A stretch of DNA of 33,446 nt from Rhodospirillales bacterium (GTDB lineage Bacteria > Pseudomonadota > Alphaproteobacteria > Rhodospirillales > Casp-alpha2), in NCBI GenBank assembly GCA_013204265.1, contig JABMOG010000090.1:1-33446 (forward strand), read 5' to 3'. The position numbers were made by a program, and so were the translations under genes. The notes below the pieces were generated by a model. That model saw only the letters and a program-made list of their open reading frames with translations. It was not told where the DNA came from and ran no database searches. Below are positions 26,380 through 33,446 of the stretch, piece by piece (position 1 is the stretch's first letter; each line of letters opens with the position of its first letter).

Positions 26380-27453
26380 TCAGCCCCCCACGGAAAAGGT
26401 GGCGGTGGCCAGGGCGGAAAGCGTGGTGGCAGGCTTCAGCGCCGGTGCACCCGCTGGCAATACGACGGAGCCGTTGGTGACGGCCATGGGGGTTGCAAAA
26501 ATTCCTGTTTCAGGCTTGAGGAACCCGTTCATTTCACCGGCGTTGTCGATTGTGGTCCGCGCCGTGCAGGCTTCCATCCAGCAGCCAACGTCGCTGGCGA
26601 CTCCGTTGCCGAGGACGGGTGTCATGCCGCGCTCGCGAATTTGCGCCAACCCATCGGCCAGTGCGCCCAGCCCGCCCGCCTTCATTAGTTTCAGTTTGAT
26701 ATAGGTCGCCGCGCCCAGGTCGGCGGCGCGGTCGATGTCATCCGGCCCGTAGATGGACTCGTCCAACATCATCGGCACGGTTGCGACTTCGGCGACGGCG
26801 GCAGCCGCGTCCCAGTCGTCGTCGTGGCAGGGTTGTTCCAACAATTCGATTCCGGCAGGGTTTAGCCCGGCGCAAAATCGGAGCGCCTCATCCTGCCTGT
26901 ATCCCTGGTTGCCGTCGAGCCGGATCAGCGCACGGCCGCGAAGGTGGTTCTGGATAAAGCGGACCCGCGCTATATCCGCCTCGACCTCGAAGCCGACTTT
27001 GACCTTGAGCGTTGCGTAGCCTTCCCCCAGCCGGGCGTCGATTTCCTGGGCGATGCCGTCTTCGTCAGTGGCGTTGACGATGGCCAATAACGGCACGGCG
27101 GTGGCTGTGGGCACGCCGAGCAAGGGGTGACCGTCACACATTTCCAGGGCCGTCATTGTCGCCGTAGACGTGAAGGGGGCGTTCGAGTGTTCGGCCTGAA
27201 TTATCGGCCCTGCGTCCTCCGTCGCCATGCCGGATATGCGTTGCGCCAGGCCGCAGGCGATGGCCCAACTGTCGTCGATGGTTTCGGGCGTATAGCCGGT
27301 CAGGATTGTTGCTTCGCCGTATCCCTCATTGCCGTCACCATCCCGGACGACGCAAAGAACGGTATCGAACGCTTTGACCACTCCTAGCGCCAGCTTGTAG
27401 GGGTGGATCAAAGGTAGGGAAAATCGGTAGAGCGTGATTGATGCAATAGGCAT
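26380..27453 (-). CDS. Enolase-superfamily protein, MLE/dipeptide-epimerase-like subgroup
   Basis: LKVKVGF (KxK), RLDGNQGY, ELLEQP, MLDESIY, YIKLKLMKAGG, GNGVASDVG. Confidence 0.87.
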   Translation of the reverse strand: MPIASITLYRFSLPLIHPYKLALGVVKAFDTVLCVVRDGDGNEGYGEATILTGYTPETIDDSWAIACGLAQRISGMATEDAGPIIQAEHSNAPFTSTATMTALEMCDGHPLLGVPTATAVPLLAIVNATDEDGIAQEIDARLGEGYATLKVKVGFEVEADIARVRFIQNHLRGRALIRLDGNQGYRQDEALRFCAGLNPAGIELLEQPCHDDDWDAAAAVAEVATVPMMLDESIYGPDDIDRAADLGAATYIKLKLMKAGGLGALADGLAQIRERGMTPVLGNGVASDVGCWMEACTARTTIDNAGEMNGFLKPETGIFATPMAVTNGSVVLPAGAPALKPATTLSALATATFSVGG

Positions 27454-27480
27454 AGATGATTTTATGCACAAGGCGCGCGC

Positions 27481-27508
27481 TTGGAACACCCTTAAAACCT
27501 TTTATACT
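27481..27508 (+). promoter_or_regulatory. Candidate promoter placing +1 at or next to the ATG of the SdhB-like gene (leaderless)
   Basis: TTGGAA-N16-TATACT; -10 ends 7 nt before ATG 27516; no Shine-Dalgarno before the ATG. Confidence 0.45.
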
Positions 27509-27515
27509 CAATCCC

Positions 27516-28232
27516 ATGCAGGAATTGCTTACAGTATCGATCTGGCGCGGAGGAGAAGACGGGGAATTCGTCGCCTACGACGTTCCGAGGCGTGAAAACC
27601 AGACCGTGCTGGATGTAGTCACCTATATCCAGCGCAAGCTGGATCCGGGGTTGAGTTATCGCTTTGCCTGCCGCGTCGGTATGTGCGGGTCGTGCGCCAT
27701 GACGGTCAATGGCCGCGCCCGGTGGACATGCCGCACCCATGTGTCGCACGTCGCCAGGGATGGACGGCTGGAAATAGCCCCCTTGCTAAATCTTCCGATT
27801 ATCAAAGACGTCACTGTCGACATGCAGGGCTTCTTCGACAAATGGGCCAAAGCCGGTGGTGCGTTTCAGGCGACGCAGACCCGTAAAGATGATTTCGCCG
27901 CGATCCCGCCAAGCGATCCGAGGCGCCGTCACGCCAACGCCGGTATCGAATGCATTGGTTGCGGAGTCTGTTACGCATCGTGCGACGTGGTCGCGTGGAA
28001 ACCCGATTACCTGGGGCCGGCGGCGCTCAACCGCGCTTGGACGCTGGTCAACGACGCCCGCGACGGAATGGGGGCGGTACGTCTGGCCCTGGTTTCCGGC
28101 GACGACGGGTGTCTGGGCTGTCATTCCCAGCAGGGCTGCCAGGAACACTGCCCAAAATCCTTGAGCCCGACGGCGGCCATTGCCGGGTTGAAACGCGCCG
28201 TGGCGATAGCGACGCTAAAGGGCAAGCTATGA
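27516..28232 (+). CDS. Succinate dehydrogenase/fumarate reductase-like iron-sulfur subunit
   Basis: CRVGMCGSCAMTVNGRARWTC [2Fe-2S], CIGCGVCYASC and CHSQQGCQEHCPKSLSP clusters. Confidence 0.93.
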   Translation: MQELLTVSIWRGGEDGEFVAYDVPRRENQTVLDVVTYIQRKLDPGLSYRFACRVGMCGSCAMTVNGRARWTCRTHVSHVARDGRLEIAPLLNLPIIKDVTVDMQGFFDKWAKAGGAFQATQTRKDDFAAIPPSDPRRRHANAGIECIGCGVCYASCDVVAWKPDYLGPAALNRAWTLVNDARDGMGAVRLALVSGDDGCLGCHSQQGCQEHCPKSLSPTAAIAGLKRAVAIATLKGKL

Positions 28233-28582
28233 GCGCCGGGCAAATACAAACCCGTGTGTGGCTGGCCCAGCGCCTCAGCGCTGTTGTGCTGGCCATCGCC
28301 GTTACCGTGCATCTGGGCGGAATCATTGTCGCCGTACAAGGCGGTCTTTCGGCAGCCGAAATTATCGCCCGCGTCGGCGGCAACGGTGTGGCCGCTCTGT
28401 TTTACGGGATATTTGTCGTCGCCTGCGCCGTGCATGCGCCGATCGGCCTGCGCACCGTTTTGCTGGAAATGACGGCGCTGAAGCCGCGATTGGCAGACGG
28501 TGTTGCCGGGGTATTCGCCGTCGCCGTGCTGGTCCTGGGGCTGCGCGCCGTGCTTGGTTTTTACCAGTTAGGGGCGGGGTGA
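28229..28582 (+). CDS. SDH/FRD-like membrane anchor subunit (SdhC-type)
   Basis: QRLSAVVLAIAVTVHLGG motif, three hydrophobic segments; overlaps the Fe-S gene by 4 nt. Confidence 0.75.
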   Translation: MSAGQIQTRVWLAQRLSAVVLAIAVTVHLGGIIVAVQGGLSAAEIIARVGGNGVAALFYGIFVVACAVHAPIGLRTVLLEMTALKPRLADGVAGVFAVAVLVLGLRAVLGFYQLGAG

Positions 28583-28935
28583 TGGCAGGCACGTTGAACA
28601 AGCCCCATCGCAACCACGCCACTTGGTGGGCATTCGCGCTGCACCGCCTGTCGGGTGTGGCGCTGGCGTTATTCCTTCCCATTCATTTCTGGGTGCTGGG
28701 CCTCGCACTTCGGGGCGAAGTGGCGCTGGACGGTGCCTTGGTATGGTCCGAGCAGCCGTTGGTTAAGCTGGCCGAGGCCGGTTTGATCGTGCTGCTGGCG
28801 GCTCACCTGACTGGTGGGGTGCGGCTGTTGGCGCTGGAATTTTTCCCGTGGCGGGATTGGCAAAAGACCCTGGTGGCGGTTACGGGGGGTGTGAGCCTCG
28901 CCGCCGGGCTTTTGTTTTTGGTCAATGCCTTTTGA
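28582..28935 (+). CDS. SDH/FRD-like membrane anchor subunit
   Basis: WAFALHRLSGVALALFLPIHFWVLG ... AAHLTGGVRLLALEF; overlaps the previous gene by 1 nt. Confidence 0.8.
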   Translation: MAGTLNKPHRNHATWWAFALHRLSGVALALFLPIHFWVLGLALRGEVALDGALVWSEQPLVKLAEAGLIVLLAAHLTGGVRLLALEFFPWRDWQKTLVAVTGGVSLAAGLLFLVNAF

Positions 28936-29647
28936 ATTTTTACTGATACCGGGCGGCGCGTTCCTGGCCGCGTTGGCGGTTGGAGTGGTGGGGTTCGGCG
29001 ACGGCCTGATCGTTGCGGCGGTGTGGCTGCATGTGCTTGCCCCGGTGGAAATCGTGCCGTTGGTAGTGGCGTCGGGCCTGGTTATCCATCTGATATCTTT
29101 GATCAGCCTTCACCAGTCGCTAGACTTTTCAAAGCTGTGGCCCTTCCTGATCGCGGGCACTCTGGGCGTGCCGGTGGGGAACTGGCTGTTGCAGGTTATC
29201 GACCCGAATGTTTTCCGCACCGGGGTCGGGGTGTTTCTGGTGGCTTACGGTGCCTTTTTCCTGATTCGTCCGAATCCTGGCCTGATTACCAGGGGCGGTC
29301 GAACTGCGGACGGGATGATCGGCGCAATCGGTGGGGTTCTGGGCGGGCTGGCGGGGCTTTCGGGTATCGTGCCGGGGGTCTGGGCCAGCCTTCGCGGTTG
29401 GAGCAAGGAACAACAACGCGGCGTCTTTCAGCCGTTCGTTCTTGCCATGCACGCCATGGCGCTGGGCTGGCTGGCGTTCGGCGGCCTGGTTAACGCCCGG
29501 ACCGGCATCAACTTCCTGTGGTGCCTGCCGGCCATCGCGTTGGGGTCCTGGCTCGGGCTTTGGTGCTACGGGCGCTTGGATGAAGGGCGATTTCGCCGTA
29601 TCGTTCTGGGGTTGCTGTTGGTGTTGGGCGTGACGCTGTTGATCTGA
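28925..29647 (+). CDS. TauE/SafE family membrane exporter (second in window)
   Basis: AALAVGVVGFGDGLIVAAVWLHVLAPVEIVPLV, GGVLGGLAGLSGIVPGVWASLRGWSKEQQRGVFQPFVL. Confidence 0.85.
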   Translation: MPFEFLLIPGGAFLAALAVGVVGFGDGLIVAAVWLHVLAPVEIVPLVVASGLVIHLISLISLHQSLDFSKLWPFLIAGTLGVPVGNWLLQVIDPNVFRTGVGVFLVAYGAFFLIRPNPGLITRGGRTADGMIGAIGGVLGGLAGLSGIVPGVWASLRGWSKEQQRGVFQPFVLAMHAMALGWLAFGGLVNARTGINFLWCLPAIALGSWLGLWCYGRLDEGRFRRIVLGLLLVLGVTLLI

Positions 29648-29667
29648 TAAGGGCAGGGGTAGTGGTT

Positions 29668-30543
29668 ATGAAAATCGATCTGGACGCCGTCGAGGAAACG
29701 GCCAAGCTGCTCTATATCCGGGCGCTGAAGGTGCTGCCTGATGACATCAAAGAAGGGTTTAAGCGCCTCGATGCGACTGAGACGGACGCTACCGGAAAAT
29801 CCATCCTGGCGACCATGATCCGCAACATCGATGTTGCCGAAGACACCGACAATCTGCTTTGTCAGGATACCGGCATCCCCATCTATAACGTCACCATCGG
29901 GCGCGGTGTGCAACTCGACGGCGTTGACCTCAAGGCCGCCATCCAGAAGGGCTGCGCGCGGGCGACGACGGAATATCCGCTGCGCTCGTCGGTCGTGCAT
30001 CCGGTGACGCGGGTCAACGAGCATACCTCGTGCGGGCGCAGGGTGCCGGTTATCAATGTCGATTTTTCCGACCGCGTGAATGAGCTGGTGATCGAAATGA
30101 TCCCCAAGGGGTCGGGCTCGGAAAATGGCTCGTTTTTGAAAATGTGCATTCCAGCCGAAGGCGTCAACGGCATCAAGACCTTCGTGATCGACCGTGTGAT
30201 GGAGGCTGGTGGCAAGGTTTGCCCGCCGACCATCGTCGGCGTCGGCGTCGGTGGCACGGCGGACCTGTGTACCAAGATGGCGAAAATCGCCGCTACGCGA
30301 TCTTTGGGTTCGGTGTGTGACGACCCGGAAGGTGCAAAACTGGAAGCGGAACTCTGCGACGCGGTCAACAGCCTCGGCATCGGGCCGCAGGGGCTGGGTG
30401 GTGATTCAACATCGTTCGCCGTGCATGTCGAGACGGCGGCCACCCACATCACCATGAATCCGGTGGCGGTCAACATCCAGTGCCATTCGGCTCGCCGCGC
30501 CCGGGCCACGTTCACGCCCGGCGGCGTCGAAATAGGATTCTGA
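29668..30543 (+). CDS. Class I fumarase / L-tartrate dehydratase-type Fe-S hydro-lyase, alpha subunit
   Basis: LLCQDTGIPIYNV, NEHTSCGRRVPV, IPKGSGSENGSFLKM, KVCPPTIVGVGVGGTAD, IQCHSARRARATF. Confidence 0.92.
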   Translation: MKIDLDAVEETAKLLYIRALKVLPDDIKEGFKRLDATETDATGKSILATMIRNIDVAEDTDNLLCQDTGIPIYNVTIGRGVQLDGVDLKAAIQKGCARATTEYPLRSSVVHPVTRVNEHTSCGRRVPVINVDFSDRVNELVIEMIPKGSGSENGSFLKMCIPAEGVNGIKTFVIDRVMEAGGKVCPPTIVGVGVGGTADLCTKMAKIAATRSLGSVCDDPEGAKLEAELCDAVNSLGIGPQGLGGDSTSFAVHVETAATHITMNPVAVNIQCHSARRARATFTPGGVEIGF

Positions 30544-30546
30544 ATT

Positions 30547-31158
30547 ATGACTGAGCACGAATTCCATATGCCGGTATCGGACAACGACGTGCGTGCCTTG
30601 CGCGTCGGTGACCACGTAGTATTGCAGGACACCCTGTTCGGTATTCGCGATGCCACCTTGATCCACATGTTCGATAAAAACCGGGAAACGCGGCTTGATC
30701 TGAACGGCCACGCCGTTATTCACACGGCGCCGAATGTCAAAAAGGTGCCGGTATCCAATTCCTGCCCGGCGGGATACCAGTCGATCTGCATCGGCACGAC
30801 GACCAGCGCACGGATGGAACGTTTCACCCGGCCGCTGATGGAGAGTAACGGCGTTCGCATAATCATCGGCAAGGGTGGCTTAGGGCCTGAAAGCGCGCAG
30901 GCGTTTCAGGATTTGGGCGGTGTCTATCTGGCGATTATTGGCGGCACGGCGGCGCTGGAAACTACCTGGATCGAACAAATTCTCGACGTCGATATGGACG
31001 ACCTCAACCCGGAAAGCCTGTGGCAGTTCCGAATCAAGGATTTCGGGCCGTTGCTGGTAGCGATGGATGCTCATGGTGGCAGCCTCTATGACGTGGTTCG
31101 CGCCAATGCTCAGGATAAACGCGCCGCGGCTCTCGCCCGCATGGGCATCGACAGTTGA
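30547..31158 (+). CDS. Class I fumarase / L-tartrate dehydratase-type hydro-lyase, beta subunit
   Basis: LRVGDHVVLQDTLFGIRDATL, IGKGGLGPESAQAFQDLGGVYLAIIGGTAAL. Confidence 0.91.
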   Translation: MTEHEFHMPVSDNDVRALRVGDHVVLQDTLFGIRDATLIHMFDKNRETRLDLNGHAVIHTAPNVKKVPVSNSCPAGYQSICIGTTTSARMERFTRPLMESNGVRIIIGKGGLGPESAQAFQDLGGVYLAIIGGTAALETTWIEQILDVDMDDLNPESLWQFRIKDFGPLLVAMDAHGGSLYDVVRANAQDKRAAALARMGIDS

Positions 31159-32876
31159 GCGATTTTGAAACAATTGAGACCGATGTTTTAATCCTCGGCG
31201 CGGGCGGCGCCGGGCTGTTCGCTGCGTTGCACGCATCGACAACGGCCCCCGACCTTTCGATCACTATTGCCGTCAAGGGCTTGTTAGGGAAATGCGGTTG
31301 CACCCGCATGGTCCAGGGTGGCTACAACGTCGCCCTGGCGCCCGGCGATTCGGTCGAGCGCCATTTCATGGACACCGTCGAGGGCGGCAAGTGGCTCAAC
31401 GACCAAGACCTCGCCTGGACCCTGGTTGAGGTTGCCCAGGAACGTGTCCGCGAGTTGGAAAACGAGTTGGGTTGTTTTTTTGATCGTAACGAAGACGGCT
31501 CCGTGCACCAGAAGGCCTTCGCTGGGCAAACGTTTGATCGCACCGTGCACAAGGGCGACCTGACCGGTATCGAGATCATCAACCGGCTGGCCGAACAGGT
31601 GTGGTCGCGGGGGCTGGGGCGGCTCGAAGATCACCGGGCGGTAGAACTGGTTCCCGCCGCTGACGGGACCGGAATTGCTGGTGTCCTGATGATAGACATG
31701 CGTACCGGCGGGTTCGTTTTTGTGCGTGCCCGCGCAGTGCTGATGGCGACTGGCGGCGGGCCGACCATGTACCGGTTCCACACACCATCGGGCGATAAAA
31801 CCGCCGACGGCATGGCCATGGCGTTGCGCGCCGGGTTGCCGTTGCGCGACATGGAAATGGTGCAGTTCCACCCGACCGGCTTGCTGGCCCGGGCGGACAC
31901 CCGGATGACCGGGACTGTTTTGGAGGAGGGCCTGCGCGGGTTCGGGGCGTATCTTTTGGACGGCAATGGCGACAGGTTCATGGACAAATACGACGAGCGC
32001 GCCGAACGCGCCACCCGCGACATCGTCAGCCGCGCTATGTTCGAGGAAATGCGAGCAGGCAAACTTGGGCCGCTGGGTGGGCTGTACCTGTCGATGGGCC
32101 ATCTTGATGAGGCCGAGGTGCGGCGTTTGTTCAAGGGTATGGTGCAGCGCTGTGCCGATTGCGGGTTCGACCTGGCCGGCGATAAGGTCGAGGTGGTGCC
32201 GACGGCGCATTACATGATGGGCGGAATAGAGTTTTCCGCCGATGGCCACACGGAATGGGATGGCCTGTTCGCCGCCGGTGAAGACACCGGGGGTGTGCAC
32301 GGGGCCAACCGGCTGGGCGGCAATGGCGTCGCCAATTCCACCGTGTTCGGCGGCATCGCCGGCGATACCATCGGTCGCTGGACGCCTGGGCAAGGCGTTT
32401 TCCATGATCCTGATGAGGCGGCTATCGCAGCCGCCATGAGACTTTGCCGGACACCGTTGTCCAACCCGCCCGGCGATCTGGAAGATATCCGCACCCGGCT
32501 GGCCGATATCATGTGGGATGACGTCGGCATCGTCCGCGATGCGGCCTCGCTGACCCGCGCCTTGGACGGGCTGGTGGTGTTGGAGACCGACCTCGACGGC
32601 ATCGGCGTCGATGGCGGGAACCTTGCCTACAATCTGACCTGGCATGACTGGATGAACCTGAAAAACCTGATTTTGGTGTCGCGCGCGATCACTGCCGCCG
32701 CCCTCGCCCGTGACGATTCCCGCGGCGCCCATTTTCGCGCCGATTTTCCCGAGACCCGCAATCTGGAAACCTCGACCTTCACCCGTGTGCGGCTGGTCGG
32801 GGATGAGATGGAAACGACCGCTGAGCCGGTCGTATTCACTCGCGTCAAGCCGGGTGAAACGCTGTTGGACACATAA
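31155..32876 (+). CDS. SDH/FRD-like flavoprotein subunit, atypical (no covalent-FAD His)
   Basis: TDVLILGAGGAGLFAALHA, GCTRMVQGGYNVAL, MVQFHPTGLLAR, LEEGLRGFGAYLL, TAHYMMGGIEF, VHGANRLGGNG. TTG start overlapping the upstream TGA. Confidence 0.92.
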   Translation: MSDFETIETDVLILGAGGAGLFAALHASTTAPDLSITIAVKGLLGKCGCTRMVQGGYNVALAPGDSVERHFMDTVEGGKWLNDQDLAWTLVEVAQERVRELENELGCFFDRNEDGSVHQKAFAGQTFDRTVHKGDLTGIEIINRLAEQVWSRGLGRLEDHRAVELVPAADGTGIAGVLMIDMRTGGFVFVRARAVLMATGGGPTMYRFHTPSGDKTADGMAMALRAGLPLRDMEMVQFHPTGLLARADTRMTGTVLEEGLRGFGAYLLDGNGDRFMDKYDERAERATRDIVSRAMFEEMRAGKLGPLGGLYLSMGHLDEAEVRRLFKGMVQRCADCGFDLAGDKVEVVPTAHYMMGGIEFSADGHTEWDGLFAAGEDTGGVHGANRLGGNGVANSTVFGGIAGDTIGRWTPGQGVFHDPDEAAIAAAMRLCRTPLSNPPGDLEDIRTRLADIMWDDVGIVRDAASLTRALDGLVVLETDLDGIGVDGGNLAYNLTWHDWMNLKNLILVSRAITAAALARDDSRGAHFRADFPETRNLETSTFTRVRLVGDEMETTAEPVVFTRVKPGETLLDT

Positions 32877-32886
32877 GGAGCGCGCC

Positions 32887-33369
32887 ATGATCAAAGGTTT
32901 ACATCACAACGCCTATCGCTGCCGGGATTCCGAAGAAACCCGCAAGTTCTACGAAGAATTTCTTGGGCTTTCGTTGGTCGGGTCGCTGGCAATCAACGAA
33001 ACCAAGACCGGGCAGGAAACCAATTTTTTGCACACGTTTTACCAGATGGACGATGGCTCGTGCCTGGCCTTTTTCGAGGTCCCGGACCAGCCCTTCGAGT
33101 TTAAGGACCAGCACGATTTTGACCTGCATATCGCGGTTGAGGTAACGCCCGAGGACTTGCAGGCGATGTTTGAGAAGGGCAAGGCCGAAGGCAGGGAGCC
33201 TCGTGGTATCGCCGACCATCATTTCGTCCGCTCCATCTATTTCCGCGATCCCAACGGTTATGTTATCGAGTTGACGGCGAAAACGGATGACCACGATTCT
33301 ATCCTTGATCCTGCCACCAATAACGCCCGTGGCATCCTCGACGATTGGCAGGCTGCGAAGGGGGCCTAG
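32887..33369 (+). CDS. VOC/glyoxalase-family protein
   Basis: IKGLHHNAYRCRDSEETRKFYEEFLGL ... HHFVRSIYFRDPNGYVIELTA. Confidence 0.87.
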   Translation: MIKGLHHNAYRCRDSEETRKFYEEFLGLSLVGSLAINETKTGQETNFLHTFYQMDDGSCLAFFEVPDQPFEFKDQHDFDLHIAVEVTPEDLQAMFEKGKAEGREPRGIADHHFVRSIYFRDPNGYVIELTAKTDDHDSILDPATNNARGILDDWQAAKGA

Positions 33370-33394
33370 TTGTTTTTTACGCAAATGCGTCGTC

Positions 33395-33412
33395 GCGGAT
33401 GCAGGCATCCGC
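33395..33412 (+). terminator. Perfect hairpin after the VOC gene; possible terminator
   Basis: GCGGATGC-AG-GCATCCGC, 8-bp arms; no clear T-run immediately after. Confidence 0.35.
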
Positions 33413-33446
33413 TCGGGATTTGCTTTAACTGCGAACCTGTTTCAAA

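Noticed and set aside
26380-27453. Idea that this is methylaspartate ammonia-lyase completing a glutamate to mesaconate route
   Set aside because: Motifs (KxK, RLDGNQGY, ELLEQP, MLDES) are MLE-subgroup and the sequence does not resemble clostridial methylaspartate ammonia-lyase as I recall it.
31284-32894. 536-aa open frame on the minus strand
   Set aside because: Fully antisense to the clear SDH-like flavoprotein gene; low-complexity, His/Gly-rich translation typical of GC-rich shadow ORFs.
1-33446. Mobile element, phage or CRISPR content
   Set aside because: No transposase, integrase, phage structural gene or direct-repeat array was seen; composition and gene packing look chromosomal.

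Overview
The window is about 33.4 kb of GC-rich, alphaproteobacterial-looking chromosome, densely packed with metabolic genes. I see no tRNA, rRNA, CRISPR array, phage genes or transposase. Order along the window: the 3' part of formate-THF ligase; a gamma-glutamyltranspeptidase-family gene (-); a tight + strand block with a TctCBA-type tripartite carboxylate transporter, a split ComDE-type TPP decarboxylase, a CREST/ceramidase-like membrane hydrolase and a five-gene set matching the LvaE-D-C-A-B (levulinate/4-hydroxyacid) logic; MmgE/PrpD and PrpF with an apparent flavoprotein relic between them; a minus-strand AzlC-AzlD-serine protease/TPR operon; a complete GlmS-MutL-GlmE coenzyme-B12 mutase set followed by a CoA-acylating aldehyde dehydrogenase and SucCD-like ligase; a lone cNMP-binding domain protein; TauE/SafE plus an enolase-superfamily protein (-); and a scrambled operon of SDH-like Fe-S and membrane subunits, TauE/SafE, two-subunit class I fumarase/tartrate dehydratase, SDH-like flavoprotein and VOC protein. 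The strongest candidate for new biology is the GlmE-like subunit. It keeps several glutamate-mutase active-site residues but appears to have lost R149, H150 and E171 (clostridial numbering), which suggests a B12 mutase with a non-glutamate substrate. It lies upstream of an SDH-like/fumarase-like module whose flavoprotein also has altered covalent-FAD and substrate-pocket positions. All homology calls come from reading motifs by eye; no database search was run.
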